Source: an uncultured Nioella sp. (GTDB lineage: Bacteria > Pseudomonadota > Alphaproteobacteria > Rhodobacterales > Rhodobacteraceae). Taken from it: a stretch of 64,000 bases of DNA. Below are positions 27,947-36,978 of the stretch, piece by piece. Made by a program: the position numbers and the translations under genes. The stretch is from the NCBI GenBank assembly GCA_947498125.1, contig CANMJH010000001.1, positions 992,001 through 1,056,000 on the forward strand. Direction: 5' to 3'. Position 1 is the stretch's first letter. Each line of letters opens with the position of its first letter. The notes under the pieces were generated by a model, which saw only the letters and a list, made by a program, of their open reading frames with translations, was not told the DNA's origin and made no database searches.

Positions 27947-29149
27947 TCAGGATGTGCCGAATTTCAGTAGCTTGATGGCCGCAAAATCGCTGACATCACC
28001 GCCAACACGCTTGGTTGCATAGAACAGAACATGTGGCTTGGCCGAGAACGGGTCACGAAGAACACGCAAATCAGGACGCTCAGCAATCGTGTAGCCCGCA
28101 CCGAAATCACCAAAAGCAATCGCCACGGCGTCAGCCGCGATATCGGGCATGTCTTCGGCGATCAGCACCGGATACCCCATCAGACGTGCAGGCTCACCCG
28201 CGGCCAGACCATCGGACCAGAGGAAGCGGCCATCGGCATCTTTCATCTTCCGCACCGCGCCTGCGGTTTTGGAATTCATCACGAAAGTCGCGTTCGAACG
28301 GTATTGCGCGCCGAGGCTGTAAACCAGATCCACAATTGCGTCAGCCGGGTTGGTGCCATCGAAATCGCCTGCCGTGCCAGTGACAACATAGCCAAGATTG
28401 CCCCAGCTCCAGCTGTCATTATCAACGGTGGTATGGGTCAGGACACCGGTCGGCTTGTCGATACCATCGCCCATGATAAAGGCATTTGCTTCGGCGCGGC
28501 TGAACTTATCCGCGATGCGGCTGGCAAGCCACCCTTCGATATCAAAGGCCGTGTCATCCAGCAGACGCTGCGAGGCTTTGGGCAGCGCCGAAAGCTCATT
28601 GAGAGGAATAGTGATACGCTCAATCGCCGGGGTGCCGGTTTCGGCGGTTGTGGTGGTCTCATCCGCCCAGCCCGCGCCGATATCGGTGTGATCGACTAGA
28701 ACATCGAACGAGGTCGCCTCGACATTCACCACATTGGAGATGGCGCGCAAGCTGGAGGAACCGCGCAAGACGCCTTGGATCATTTCCGCAGTTTGCGGAT
28801 CAACCAGATAGCCGCCCTCGGCATTCACGGCCGTGTTCAGCGCTTTGCCTTCCAGCTCGATACCGCGCAAGGCGTCGTCATCGCCGGTACGCAGATAAAC
28901 GCCCATTGCTTTCTTATGGGGGGCGCCGGTCTCAACTTCGGCGGAAAGTGCGGGGCGAAGGTGGGTCATTGTCTTGGTGTTCAGCATGGAAATACGCTCT
29001 TCCTGTTTTGCGAATCTTGTCGTAATGTCGTCCTGGAACTGGCTGAATTCATTAAGAAACCCTGCCAGAGCTGTTTTCACTTCGGTCGTGACCGCTGCGC
29101 CATTAGGCACAAGGGAACCGCCCGAAGACTTGGGTAAAGTCTCGGTCAT
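27947..29149 (-). CDS. Gene transfer agent major capsid protein, g5 type
   Basis: A 400-residue HK97-fold capsid protein. The N-terminal ~100 residues are a coiled-coil scaffolding region removed at maturation. The mature shell protein begins near ALNTAVNAEGGYLVDPQ. Later hallmarks are SRAEANAFIMGDGIDKPTGV and the GYPVLIAEDMPDI strand. Two adjacent ATGs exist (29152, 29149). The second has the better spacing from AGGA. It is preceded by the protease gene. Confidence 0.95.
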   Translation of the reverse strand: MTETLPKSSGGSLVPNGAAVTTEVKTALAGFLNEFSQFQDDITTRFAKQEERISMLNTKTMTHLRPALSAEVETGAPHKKAMGVYLRTGDDDALRGIELEGKALNTAVNAEGGYLVDPQTAEMIQGVLRGSSSLRAISNVVNVEATSFDVLVDHTDIGAGWADETTTTAETGTPAIERITIPLNELSALPKASQRLLDDTAFDIEGWLASRIADKFSRAEANAFIMGDGIDKPTGVLTHTTVDNDSWSWGNLGYVVTGTAGDFDGTNPADAIVDLVYSLGAQYRSNATFVMNSKTAGAVRKMKDADGRFLWSDGLAAGEPARLMGYPVLIAEDMPDIAADAVAIAFGDFGAGYTIAERPDLRVLRDPFSAKPHVLFYATKRVGGDVSDFAAIKLLKFGTS

Positions 29150-29191
29150 CATGTCGTCCTGATTTTAAAGAAATTGCGGTGCCAGGTTCCC

Positions 29192-29752
29192 CTAGCGCGC
29201 CGCCAGTTTGCGGCGGGCGTCCTGAAACACCGTCGCCAGTTCATGCAAGATGTCACCCTTGGCCTCTTGGCCAGCGGCATCAACCCGCGCTTGCGGCAGC
29301 ATGGGGAATGTCACCAAGGACACTTCCCAAAGCTCCACTTCGTTAAGGAGCCGTTGCCCCTTGTCATTCTTGCTGGCCCGCAGCGTCCGGTAACCGATAG
29401 ACAGGCCGTCAATCGCCCCCGCCTCGATCAGCGCAACCGCTTCGCGGCCCTTTTCGACACTGTCCAGAATGCGGCCTTTAACCCAGAGCCCTTTGGCATC
29501 TTCACGCACCTCATCCCAGATACCGATGGGTTGCGCCGGGTCATGCTGCCAAAGCATTTTGACATTGCGCCCTTCAGAACTCAGCCCGCGCAAACTGCGG
29601 TCATACGCACCTTTCTGAACGACATCACCGCCCTGATCACAGGCATTGAACAGGCTAGCATAGCCTTCGATCATATGCCCATCGCGCACGGTAAGTGCCG
29701 CGTCGAACTGGCAGAATTTTGTCTCCAGCCCATTCATGGAAATGGTATTCAT
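29192..29752 (-). CDS. Gene transfer agent prohead protease, g4 type
   Basis: A 186-residue HK97-family (U35) serine protease that processes the capsid. The catalytic His is in MLWQHDP, the Ser in DGLSIGYR and the Glu in ELWEVSLVTFP. Length is normal. It lies between g3.5 and the capsid gene. Confidence 0.94.
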   Translation of the reverse strand: MNTISMNGLETKFCQFDAALTVRDGHMIEGYASLFNACDQGGDVVQKGAYDRSLRGLSSEGRNVKMLWQHDPAQPIGIWDEVREDAKGLWVKGRILDSVEKGREAVALIEAGAIDGLSIGYRTLRASKNDKGQRLLNEVELWEVSLVTFPMLPQARVDAAGQEAKGDILHELATVFQDARRKLAAR

Positions 29753-29761
29753 TTCAAACTC

Positions 29762-30007
29762 CTAACTGCCAGAGCTTATCTGGATAAGTTCATTGATCCC
29801 TTGCGCCAGCACGACGCTGACGACGCCAAAAACCGCAAGCCAAAGCCGCCGTTCCAGTCGCTCTAGCGATACCTCGATCTGTTTGAGGCGAAACTCGAGG
29901 CCAACCCAACGTTCTTCTGCGACACGTTCATTGGCTTCAATCCGGGCTTTCGCGGCGTCAAATGGCGCATAGAGGAACCGCGACCCGGTCTCCTCGCGCG
30001 CGCTCAT
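29762..30007 (-). CDS. Small GTA protein with coiled coil and membrane helix (g3.5 type)
   Basis: An 81-residue protein with a charged helix (residues ~18-55, ERWVGLEFRLKQIEVSLERL) and a C-terminal hydrophobic segment (LWLAVFGVVSVVLAQGI). It matches the position and shape of orfg3.5 in RcGTA, whose role is unclear. The ATG overlaps the portal gene stop. Confidence 0.8.
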   Translation of the reverse strand: MSAREETGSRFLYAPFDAAKARIEANERVAEERWVGLEFRLKQIEVSLERLERRLWLAVFGVVSVVLAQGINELIQISSGS

Positions 30008-31176
30008 TCATCCTCCGCCAGTTTGGGCAAACCCAACATTGCGCGTTTCTCCGCCTGGGTCAGGAAATCGGCGTCTGCCACCCGTTTCCACTGCGCGTCA
30101 CGCTCTGTCGCCAGCGCCGGAACCTGATCCAGATCCGGCTTTAGCTCGACCAATTCACCCGCGTAATCGGCCAACCATTGCGACAGCGACGCCAGAACCT
30201 TTTGCGCCAGAGGGAGGATCGACAGACGATAGAAAGCCCGGTTTGCCTCGGCATAGTTTGAATAGGTCGCGTCGCCCGGAATACCCAACAACATGGGCGG
30301 CACCCCAAAGGCCAGGGCGATGTCGCGCGCAGCGGCGTCCTTGGTCTTGTGAAACTCCATATCCGAGGGGCTGAACCCCATAGGCTTCCAATCCAAGCCC
30401 CCTTCCAGAAGCATCGGCCGCCCGGCATTGCGCGCGCCCTGATGATGCATCTCCATCTCGGATTGCAACCGTTCGAACTGATCCGTGGTCATTGACCCCG
30501 CCCCATCTGCGCCCCTGTAGACAATCGCGCCCGAAGGCCGCGCTGCGTTATCCAAAAGGCCCTTGGACCACCGCGAGGCCGCGCTATGCACGTCCAGCGC
30601 ATTCGCTGCCGCCTGAAGCGGCGATAGGCCGTAGTGATCATCCTGCGGATGGAACAGCTTGATGTGACAAACCGGGCTAAGCCCCTGCACCTTAAAGCGG
30701 TGCTTTTTCGCGCCAACCGTGTACTCGTATCCAACGGGCCAGCCATCGGCGCCGGGCACGACGCTCATGCGGTCCGAGCGCAGCACATGCAGCTCGCCCG
30801 GCAACGCGCCCTCAGGCGAAACCGCCTCAACATAGCCATTTCCCGACAGCAGCAGTTGCGCCACCAGCGCCTCGATAAATTCGGCCCGTCCCTGCGCGCC
30901 ATTTGGCCGGCGCATCAATGACAGAACCGGGTGCATTTCATAGCGGCGCTCGGCATCCTGGCAGATGATGGGCATCGCCGCGACGGCCTCTGCGATCAGC
31001 TTGACCGACCGAAAGCCCACCGGGTTGCCCGAAAACCCGGCCTTCATAAGGCTCACCGTGTCTCGAGGCCCCCAAGCCACCCGGCCCGAGCTTCCCCAAG
31101 CCATGACTTTGCCCGTGGCCGAGGCTTTGACCTCAGGCACTGCCTCAGCCGGTTTTCGTAAGAAATCCAACACCAT
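30004..31176 (-). CDS. Gene transfer agent portal protein, g3 type
   Basis: A 390-residue HK97-family portal, the ring through which DNA enters the head. GNPVGFRSVKLIAEAVAA, HPVLSLMRRPN and LLSGNGYVEAV are family motifs. The C-terminal AEKRAMLGLPKL precedes the overlap with g3.5. The ATG is preceded by AAGGAG. Confidence 0.95.
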   Translation of the reverse strand: MVLDFLRKPAEAVPEVKASATGKVMAWGSSGRVAWGPRDTVSLMKAGFSGNPVGFRSVKLIAEAVAAMPIICQDAERRYEMHPVLSLMRRPNGAQGRAEFIEALVAQLLLSGNGYVEAVSPEGALPGELHVLRSDRMSVVPGADGWPVGYEYTVGAKKHRFKVQGLSPVCHIKLFHPQDDHYGLSPLQAAANALDVHSAASRWSKGLLDNAARPSGAIVYRGADGAGSMTTDQFERLQSEMEMHHQGARNAGRPMLLEGGLDWKPMGFSPSDMEFHKTKDAAARDIALAFGVPPMLLGIPGDATYSNYAEANRAFYRLSILPLAQKVLASLSQWLADYAGELVELKPDLDQVPALATERDAQWKRVADADFLTQAEKRAMLGLPKLAEDE

Positions 31177-31204
31177 CCGCTTTTCTCCTTCGTCAGACTG
31201 AAAA

Positions 31205-31258
31205 AGCGCCTTCGCGAGGGTTCGCGAGGGCGCTCAAAAGGGCGGATGAGCGCCCTTT
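31205..31258 (-). other. Hairpins between terminase and portal genes
   Basis: AGCGCC/GGCGCT (31205-31210 with 31229-31234) and AAAGGGCG/CGCCCTTT (31237-31244 with 31251-31258) occupy the only gap in the early part of the GTA operon. The second, followed by TTGAG on the minus strand, resembles a weak terminator or processing site. Confidence 0.5.
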
Positions 31259-31271
31259 GGCTTTAGTAAAA

Positions 31272-32681
31272 TTAAAGTTGCCGCATTTGCGGGCGCGCAA
31301 CGCGCCGCGCCGGGATCAGCAGCCCGTCGGTCAACGCCCAAACCAAGGCGTCGACCCGGTCCGGGCTGCCGCGGCCCTGATAGCCGGTCATTGTCATCCG
31401 GCACATTTCGTCTTCTAACTCTGGGAAACCGCCACAATGCGCGACCCGTCCCTGCTCATAAAGCGCGGCGACCGGCTCGGCCCTCGCAACTTTGCCCTTA
31501 GAGGCCCTGACCGAACCCAAATTGACCATTGGGTCAACACTGCGCACCGTGTCTAGCACCAGATCGCCGCCCTGATTTACCTCAGCCACCATCCGGTCCG
31601 CGCCCCATTTTTCATAAGCCGCAACGGCCCGCTCCGCCCAACCATTGGCGCTGACACCCTGCACAGTTGCATCTTCCAAAACAACGGCGTGCCAATCCTT
31701 CGGCGGGCCCTTCTGAACCACGGCCACCACAACTATCCCGCAGGCATCCGAGCTTGCATGCCCCGTCACTGGCGGATCCACCGCAACCGTGACCCGCGCA
31801 TGTTCGGGCACCTCGGAAACCCGCGCTCTATCCAAATCTTCGCGCCGCCACAGCGCGCCATCCATATCTTCAACCAAAAGCCCGTCCAGCTCTTGGCGGC
31901 CAAGGCGCGTATCGCCATAGCGCTCGCGGATATCTTCCAGAAAACTATCTGCAAGATAGGCCCGGTTCGCCTCGGTCGGGGCGCTTGTCACCACCGAGGT
32001 CTTCCGCGCCAACAGATCCTTCAGCACTTCAACATTGCGCGGCGTCGTCGTCACGCAAGCGCGCGGGCGGTCGCCCAACCGCAACCCGAATTGCAGCATA
32101 TCCCATGTCTCTTCGGCCTTCGGCCATTTCGCCAATTCATCCGCCCAGGCCAAATCAAACTGGGGGCCGCGTAGGGCCTCCGGGTCATGGGCCGAAAACA
32201 GCCGCGCCTCGGCGCCATTGGGCCAGACCAGCAGCCGCTCGCCAGCAATCCAGCGCGGCGTGCGGTCAGGCGGAGAGCAGGCCAAAATCCCGCTCTCGCC
32301 TTTCACCATCACTGCCAATGCTTGATCATATGTTTCGCCCACAAGGGCGACCCGCCGCGCCTGTCCTGGCGCCTCCGGCGTGCCGCCCTCCACCATCGAT
32401 CTCACCCATTCAGCGCCAGCGCGGGTTTTCCCCGCGCCGCGCCCACCCATGATGATCCAACTCCGCCAGTCCCCTTCTGGTGGCAGCTGATGCGGCAGGG
32501 CCCAAAACTCAAAAAGCCAGGGCAACGCTGCCAATGCGTTTTCGCTTAGATCACTCAGAAATGTTTCCGCCAGTTCGGGCGTTTCTGAGGCAAGCCAACC
32601 GGCAGCCGATTTCATCTCTTGCTGCGTTGAGGTCAAGCTGTCCTGCCCCGACCCCGCTTTGTCGTTCGATCTCTGCGTCAC
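31272..32681 (-). CDS. Gene transfer agent large terminase, g2 type
   Basis: A 469-residue packaging ATPase/nuclease. Walker A is MGGRGAGKTRAGAEW, Walker B is FDLAWADELAKW and the coupling motif is CVTTTPRN. The RNase-H-like nuclease begins VTVAVDPPVTGHASSD. The GTG start at 32681 has GGAAGG eight bases upstream and overlaps the end of g1 by 131 bp. A later ATG at 32615 is the alternative. Confidence 0.95.
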   Translation of the reverse strand: MTQRSNDKAGSGQDSLTSTQQEMKSAAGWLASETPELAETFLSDLSENALAALPWLFEFWALPHQLPPEGDWRSWIIMGGRGAGKTRAGAEWVRSMVEGGTPEAPGQARRVALVGETYDQALAVMVKGESGILACSPPDRTPRWIAGERLLVWPNGAEARLFSAHDPEALRGPQFDLAWADELAKWPKAEETWDMLQFGLRLGDRPRACVTTTPRNVEVLKDLLARKTSVVTSAPTEANRAYLADSFLEDIRERYGDTRLGRQELDGLLVEDMDGALWRREDLDRARVSEVPEHARVTVAVDPPVTGHASSDACGIVVVAVVQKGPPKDWHAVVLEDATVQGVSANGWAERAVAAYEKWGADRMVAEVNQGGDLVLDTVRSVDPMVNLGSVRASKGKVARAEPVAALYEQGRVAHCGGFPELEDEMCRMTMTGYQGRGSPDRVDALVWALTDGLLIPARRVARPQMRQL

Positions 32682-32889
32682 GTGCTTTTCCTTCCATTTG
32701 CAAGGCCAGCATCATCGCTGCATTTAGGTCTCTTAGATCTTTGGTGATCTGTGCGCCTTTTATGGCCTCTTCCGCCTTCAGCCGATCTACGGCCTCTTCC
32801 AAGGCATCCGACGTTACGCCAAATACCTTCACCGCCCGCGCCACCAAAATTTCAGCGCGATCAGTCGTGTTTTCAAAAATATCCGTCAT
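32551..32889 (-). CDS. Gene transfer agent small terminase-like protein, g1 type
   Basis: A 112-residue helical protein beginning MTDIFENTTDRAEILVARA and ending RLACLRNARTGGNISE. It corresponds to RcGTA gp1, the small terminase subunit, which in GTAs has lost sequence specificity and allows packaging of random DNA. The start was chosen at MTDIF, and the upstream part of the open frame is non-coding in character. It is the first gene of the GTA operon. Confidence 0.85.
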   Translation of the reverse strand: MTDIFENTTDRAEILVARAVKVFGVTSDALEEAVDRLKAEEAIKGAQITKDLRDLNAAMMLALQMEGKARDAEIERQSGVGAGQLDLNAARDEIGCRLACLRNARTGGNISE

Positions 32890-33292
32890 GGTTAAAAACC
32901 CCCGTGCTTTTTTCGAAAAATCGATCCGCACGAGCAGACATGAAAAAGCGACCTTCGGGGGGGCACCCCGAGGCCGCTTGCCCAGTTCTTCCAGCTTGAC
33001 TAAACTTATGCCAGAGACCGTTCGGTAAGTCAATAAGTTTATTACTTTCAAATAGTTAACGACCTAAGTGGACGCTTACTTATCGTTAACACTTTGGCCC
33101 ATTTTGACCTGAAACCCGGTTCTGTGCCCTTGGCTCGCACGCCGGTTGGCATCTGTCCCATGTTCCCCAATGCATTGTGGCGTCGCCCTGAAAACAAAGG
33201 CGGAACATGCTACAGCTTACGGCGTTGCGATCAAAATTTGATGCGAAAATCTTGCCCCGTGCTAAACTATGAAAATTCAAAAAGGATTTACC
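32890..33292. promoter_or_regulatory. GTA promoter region with a nested dyad
   Basis: A 403 bp divergent region with no supported ORF. At 33055-33062 GTTAACGA is mirrored exactly by TCGTTAAC at 33083-33090. Inside lies TAAG (33065-33068) mirrored by CTTA (33075-33078). This is the best candidate site for the cell-cycle or GTA-specific activators that drive such clusters, or for the promoter of the secreted protein at 33293. Confidence 0.5.
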
Positions 33293-33718
33293 ATGCAAAA
33301 ACGATCTATTTCAGCCGCCTGCTTTTTCACCTTGCTTTGCCTTTCCGCGCCAGCCCAAGCATCCGAGACCTTCCCGGCCTGCGCCGCACCAGAGCCCTCA
33401 AATGCCCCGCTCTTTCGCCTAGCCATTGGCCGCGCGCCCTCAAATGTCTATTGGTATTCCGAGGCGACCGGCCATTACTGCCGCAGGAATGGACGGACGG
33501 CCTTTTCCTTTGCCAGCGCGAATTTATCAATCTGGCGCTGCACGGATTTCTCCTTCGAAAATTGTGAGCAATCTCCGACTACATACCGATTTGTTGAAAA
33601 CCGGGATGACGGGGCGATTGTTGGGCAGTTCACCACGCCCAGTGGCTCGACAGGGCGTTGGGTGATGTACCGGTGCAACCCATTGGCGATTCCCGGCGCG
33701 TCGGAATGTGAAAGATAG
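33293..33718 (+). CDS. Small secreted Cys-containing protein of unknown function
   Basis: A 141-residue protein with a signal peptide (residues 1-23, cleavage after AQA), then a mature part with six Cys (e.g. FPACAAPE, HYCRRNG, SIWRCTD, YRCNPL). AAAGGA six bases before the ATG at 33293 supports this start over 33269. It diverges from the GTA operon. I do not recognise a family. Confidence 0.65.
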   Translation: MQKRSISAACFFTLLCLSAPAQASETFPACAAPEPSNAPLFRLAIGRAPSNVYWYSEATGHYCRRNGRTAFSFASANLSIWRCTDFSFENCEQSPTTYRFVENRDDGAIVGQFTTPSGSTGRWVMYRCNPLAIPGASECER

Positions 33719-33747
33719 GGGCGGCGCACGCCTTTTTTGAGCGCGCC

Positions 33748-33774
33748 GGCGGCCCCTAATTTTCTTGGGCCGCC
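33748..33774. terminator. Hairpin between converging genes
   Basis: GGCGGCCC (33748-33755) and GGGCCGCC (33767-33774) form a perfect 8 bp stem overlapping the 3' end of mltG. The plus-strand loop contains TTTTCTT. It may serve both converging genes. Confidence 0.5.
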
Positions 33775-34925
33775 CGCTCAGCTTCAATCGCGCGCCATGC
33801 GGCGACGTTGCGGTTATGCTCGGCCAAAGTCTCGGCAAAGGCATGGCCGCCCGATCCGTCCGCAACGAAATAGATATAGTCCGTTTCGGCCGGGTTGATG
33901 GCCGCTTCGATTGCCGCACGCCCCGGATTGGCAATTGGCGTCGGGGGCAATCCGTCAATCTGGTAGGTGTTCCACGGATTATCGCCGTTATTCAGTTCAC
34001 TTTGCCGAATGCCGCGGCCCAGATAGCCACGCCCTTCGCTTTCACCGTAAATAATGGTCGGGTCCGTTTGCAGGCGAATGCCCTGCTCCATCCGGTTGGC
34101 AAAGACCCCCGCAACTTGCTCACGTTCCGAGCTTACACCGGTTTCCTTTTCCACGATCGAGGCCAGGATCAACGCTTCTTGGACCGTCTCGACGGGCGTT
34201 GCATCCGAGCGTCCGGCCCAGGCAGCAACCAAAATTTCGGTCTGCGCTTCTTCCATATCGGCCAGAATCTCGGAAATCGCCGTGCCGCGCGCAACCTCAT
34301 AGGTGTCAGGCGCCAAGGTACCTTCCTCTGGCAGCTCGTCCACATCATCCACAAGGAACTCGGCCCCGCGCATGCCTTCAACGATCTGCCAAACGGTCAG
34401 ACCCTCAGGCACAGACACGCGGTAGACAATTGGCTCACCGCTATCAACAAGCTGGGTATAGGCGGACGGGATCGTTTCCACGGACGATGAAAAGACCGCG
34501 ATATCCTCAAGCGCGCCTGTCCCCGGAAGCCGTTCCCGCAAACGCATTTCGCCTTCGCCCTGAACGCGGATCACATATGTCGCGCTGTACCGGAATGTTG
34601 ATGGCGCACCAGAGGACAGAATCTCCATCACCTGATCCATCGACACACCTGCCGGGATTTCGTAATTGCCAAAGCGCAAATCGTTCTGACGCTCGGTATA
34701 ACGCGCGCCAAGCCGGAAGATCGTCGCGTTCGAGATGACACCCGCCGCTTCCAAACCCTCGGACACTGCCGTCAACGTGGCCCCGCGGTCGACTTCGAAA
34801 TAGACCGCGTCGGTCAAAGGCCCATCTTCGGAATATTGCCGCTCACCCCAAGCAATCGCGCCCGCAAAGGCGATCAGCGCGATAATCAGAAAGCTGAAGC
34901 TATTGGCGGCAAAGTGTTTCCACAT
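33756..34925 (-). CDS. mltG: Endolytic murein transglycosylase MltG
   Basis: A 389-residue inner-membrane lytic transglycosylase that cuts nascent glycan strands and sets their length. It has an N-terminal membrane helix (~9-26), a LysM-like region and the YceG catalytic domain with the Glu in ASIVEKETGV. IYGESEGRGYLGRGIRQSELN and NTYQIDGLPPTPIANPG follow. The ATG overlaps the fabF stop by one base (TGATG), and this fabF-mltG coupling is common in alphaproteobacteria. Confidence 0.95.
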   Translation of the reverse strand: MWKHFAANSFSFLIIALIAFAGAIAWGERQYSEDGPLTDAVYFEVDRGATLTAVSEGLEAAGVISNATIFRLGARYTERQNDLRFGNYEIPAGVSMDQVMEILSSGAPSTFRYSATYVIRVQGEGEMRLRERLPGTGALEDIAVFSSSVETIPSAYTQLVDSGEPIVYRVSVPEGLTVWQIVEGMRGAEFLVDDVDELPEEGTLAPDTYEVARGTAISEILADMEEAQTEILVAAWAGRSDATPVETVQEALILASIVEKETGVSSEREQVAGVFANRMEQGIRLQTDPTIIYGESEGRGYLGRGIRQSELNNGDNPWNTYQIDGLPPTPIANPGRAAIEAAINPAETDYIYFVADGSGGHAFAETLAEHNRNVAAWRAIEAERAAQEN

Positions 34926-36187
34926 CAGTCTTGAACCTTACCCATGATCAAGCTGGCATTGGTGCCACCAAATCCAAAGCTGTTGGACAGCGCGACGTTG
35001 ATCTCACGCTCTTCCTTGGCATTCGCTGCAAGGCTTAGCTTGGGCTCAACGGCCGGGTTTTCCAAATTGATGGTCGGCGGTGCAACTTGGTCGCGAATGG
35101 CCAGAATGGCAAAAATCGCTTCCACCGATCCGGCTGCTCCCAAAAGGTGCCCGATCGAAGATTTGGTCGACGACATCGTCGCCTTTTCCGCTGCATCGCC
35201 CAAAAGCCGCTCAACGGCGCCCAGTTCGATTGTATCCGCCATGGTCGAGGTGCCATGCGCGTTGATGTAATCGATATCCGCGGGCGCAAGCCCTGCGCGG
35301 GCCAAAGCCGCCTCCATCGCACGGAAACCGCCGTCACCGTCCTCTGAGGGCGCTGTGATGTGATACGCATCACCCGACAGGCCATATCCCAGAATCTCGG
35401 CATAGATTTTCGCGCCGCGCGCTTTGGCGTGCTCGTATTCTTCCAAAACAACGATGCCCGCGCCTTCGCCCATCACAAACCCGTCGCGATCTGCATCATA
35501 GGGGCGGCTGGCGCTTTTGGGATCATCCGCGCGTTTTGTAGAAAGCGCCTTACAGGCATTAAACCCGGCAATGCCGATCTCGCAAATCGCCGCCTCTGCG
35601 CCGCCCGCGACCATCACGTCTGCATCGCCCAGCTGGATCAGACGGCTCGCGTCACCAATTGCATGCGCACCTGTTGAACAGGCGGTCACAACAGCGTGGT
35701 TCGGGCCCTTAAAGCCATATTTGATCGAAACCTGACCCGAGATGAGGTTGATCAGCGACCCGGGAATAAAGAAAGGCGAAACGCGGCGTGGGCCCCGTTC
35801 TTTTAGCAAGACAGCGGTATCCGCGATTGAGCTTAGCCCGCCGATGCCGGACCCGATCATTACGCCGGTGCGCAACAGATCTTCTTCATCTTCCGGCGTC
35901 CAGCCAGCATCCTCAACCGCTTGTTGAGCTGCGGCCATCCCAAACAGGATGAAATCATCAACCTTCCGCCGGTCTTTGGGCGACATGTAGGTGTCAGGGT
36001 TAAACGTGCCGTCCGAACCGTCACCAAAGGGCACTTCGCAAGCATAGCCCGTGGTCAGATGCGAGGCATCAAATCTTTCAATCGTTCCCGCGCCTGATTG
36101 CCCATCCAGCAATCGGCTCCAACTCTCCTCGACCCCATCGGCCAGCGGAGAAACCATACCAAGCCCTGTGACAACAACTCGACGCAT
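34925..36187 (-). CDS. fabF: 3-oxoacyl-[acyl-carrier-protein] synthase II
   Basis: A 420-residue condensing enzyme of fatty acid elongation. It carries the catalytic Cys in TACSTGAHAIGDA, the His in NAHGTSTMADTIE and the second His in SSTKSSIGHLLGAAG. The start was set at MRRVVVTGLGMVSPL with a purine-rich site upstream. It acts with AcpP, FabG and FabD encoded just upstream. Confidence 0.96.
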   Translation of the reverse strand: MRRVVVTGLGMVSPLADGVEESWSRLLDGQSGAGTIERFDASHLTTGYACEVPFGDGSDGTFNPDTYMSPKDRRKVDDFILFGMAAAQQAVEDAGWTPEDEEDLLRTGVMIGSGIGGLSSIADTAVLLKERGPRRVSPFFIPGSLINLISGQVSIKYGFKGPNHAVVTACSTGAHAIGDASRLIQLGDADVMVAGGAEAAICEIGIAGFNACKALSTKRADDPKSASRPYDADRDGFVMGEGAGIVVLEEYEHAKARGAKIYAEILGYGLSGDAYHITAPSEDGDGGFRAMEAALARAGLAPADIDYINAHGTSTMADTIELGAVERLLGDAAEKATMSSTKSSIGHLLGAAGSVEAIFAILAIRDQVAPPTINLENPAVEPKLSLAANAKEEREINVALSNSFGFGGTNASLIMGKVQD

Positions 36188-36429
36188 ATCCTGCCCCTTC
36201 TTCATTGGCATTTGCGGCGAAGTGATAGCGTCAAGCGGGGCTTGGGGGCAATCCCAAAGCGGCCAATCTTGGGCAAAACACCTCGTATCCAGCACAATCT
36301 TAAGATTAAGGGCACAATCTGCCCCTTTTGAAATTCTTAGATCAATTCCGGATGTGCCGCCTACAACAGAAAACGCAGGCCGCGATATCGAGGCCTGCGT
36401 TTTGAATTAGATCGGTAGATGTTTGCCGA

Positions 36430-36663
36430 TTAAGACGCTTCGGTGATGAACTTAACTGCGTCACCAAAAGTCTGGATGGTTTCGGCGGCGTCATCAGGAA
36501 TTTCGATACCGAATTCTTCTTCGAAGGCCATGACCAGCTCAACAGTGTCCAGCGAGTCGGCGCCGAGGTCATCGATAAACGATGCCGCTTCGGTGACTTT
36601 ATCCTCTTCGACACTCAGGTGCTCGACAACGATTTTCTTTACGCGATCTGAAATCTCGCTCAT
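36430..36663 (-). CDS. acpP: Acyl carrier protein
   Basis: A 77-residue acidic four-helix protein carrying the growing acyl chain on 4'-phosphopantetheine attached to the Ser of [11 protein letters not shown]. The start is [10 protein letters not shown]. It lies between fabG and fabF, the usual arrangement. Confidence 0.97.
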   Translation of the reverse strand: MSEISDRVKKIVVEHLSVEEDKVTEAASFIDDLGADSLDTVELVMAFEEEFGIEIPDDAAETIQTFGDAVKFITEAS

Positions 36664-36978
36664 ATCTTTGATCCTCATTCGTTTCAGCGGGCTTTATTTG
36701 CCCAATTGATACATTCAAGTGCCGGGTTCGGCGGTTTCTGGGGCGGGCGGGCGCCCTGTCACGCTGCCAATGAGCTATGGTGCCCCCGGCAAATCTGCGC
36801 CGCCTATATCACATCTTCTTACGAAGGCAACGGGGAAACCGGAAATTGATCCAAGGCACTGACCTAGCGGAAACCGTGTTTTGCCCTTTAGATCAGGTTT
36901 GGGAAACCATCCTTGATCTTGTCCCCTGCCCGGTATTCAGCATCTTGCCAGCGATTTGCGCCGCAAGATGCCAAAGTC
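36664..36978. promoter_or_regulatory. Intergenic region between fabG and acpP
   Basis: A 315 bp region that must carry the acpP promoter. No ORF is supported. A short tRNA-like string on the minus strand does not fold into a tRNA. Confidence 0.4.

Noticed and set aside
17677..32889. Intact temperate prophage
   Set aside because: No integrase, repressor, replication or lysis genes. Gene order and sizes match gene transfer agents.
36725..36800. tRNA-like string on the minus strand (GGGGGCA start and a TAGCTCA D-arm-like segment)
   Set aside because: No acceptor complement, anticodon stem or TTCGAAT loop follows, so it does not fold as a tRNA.
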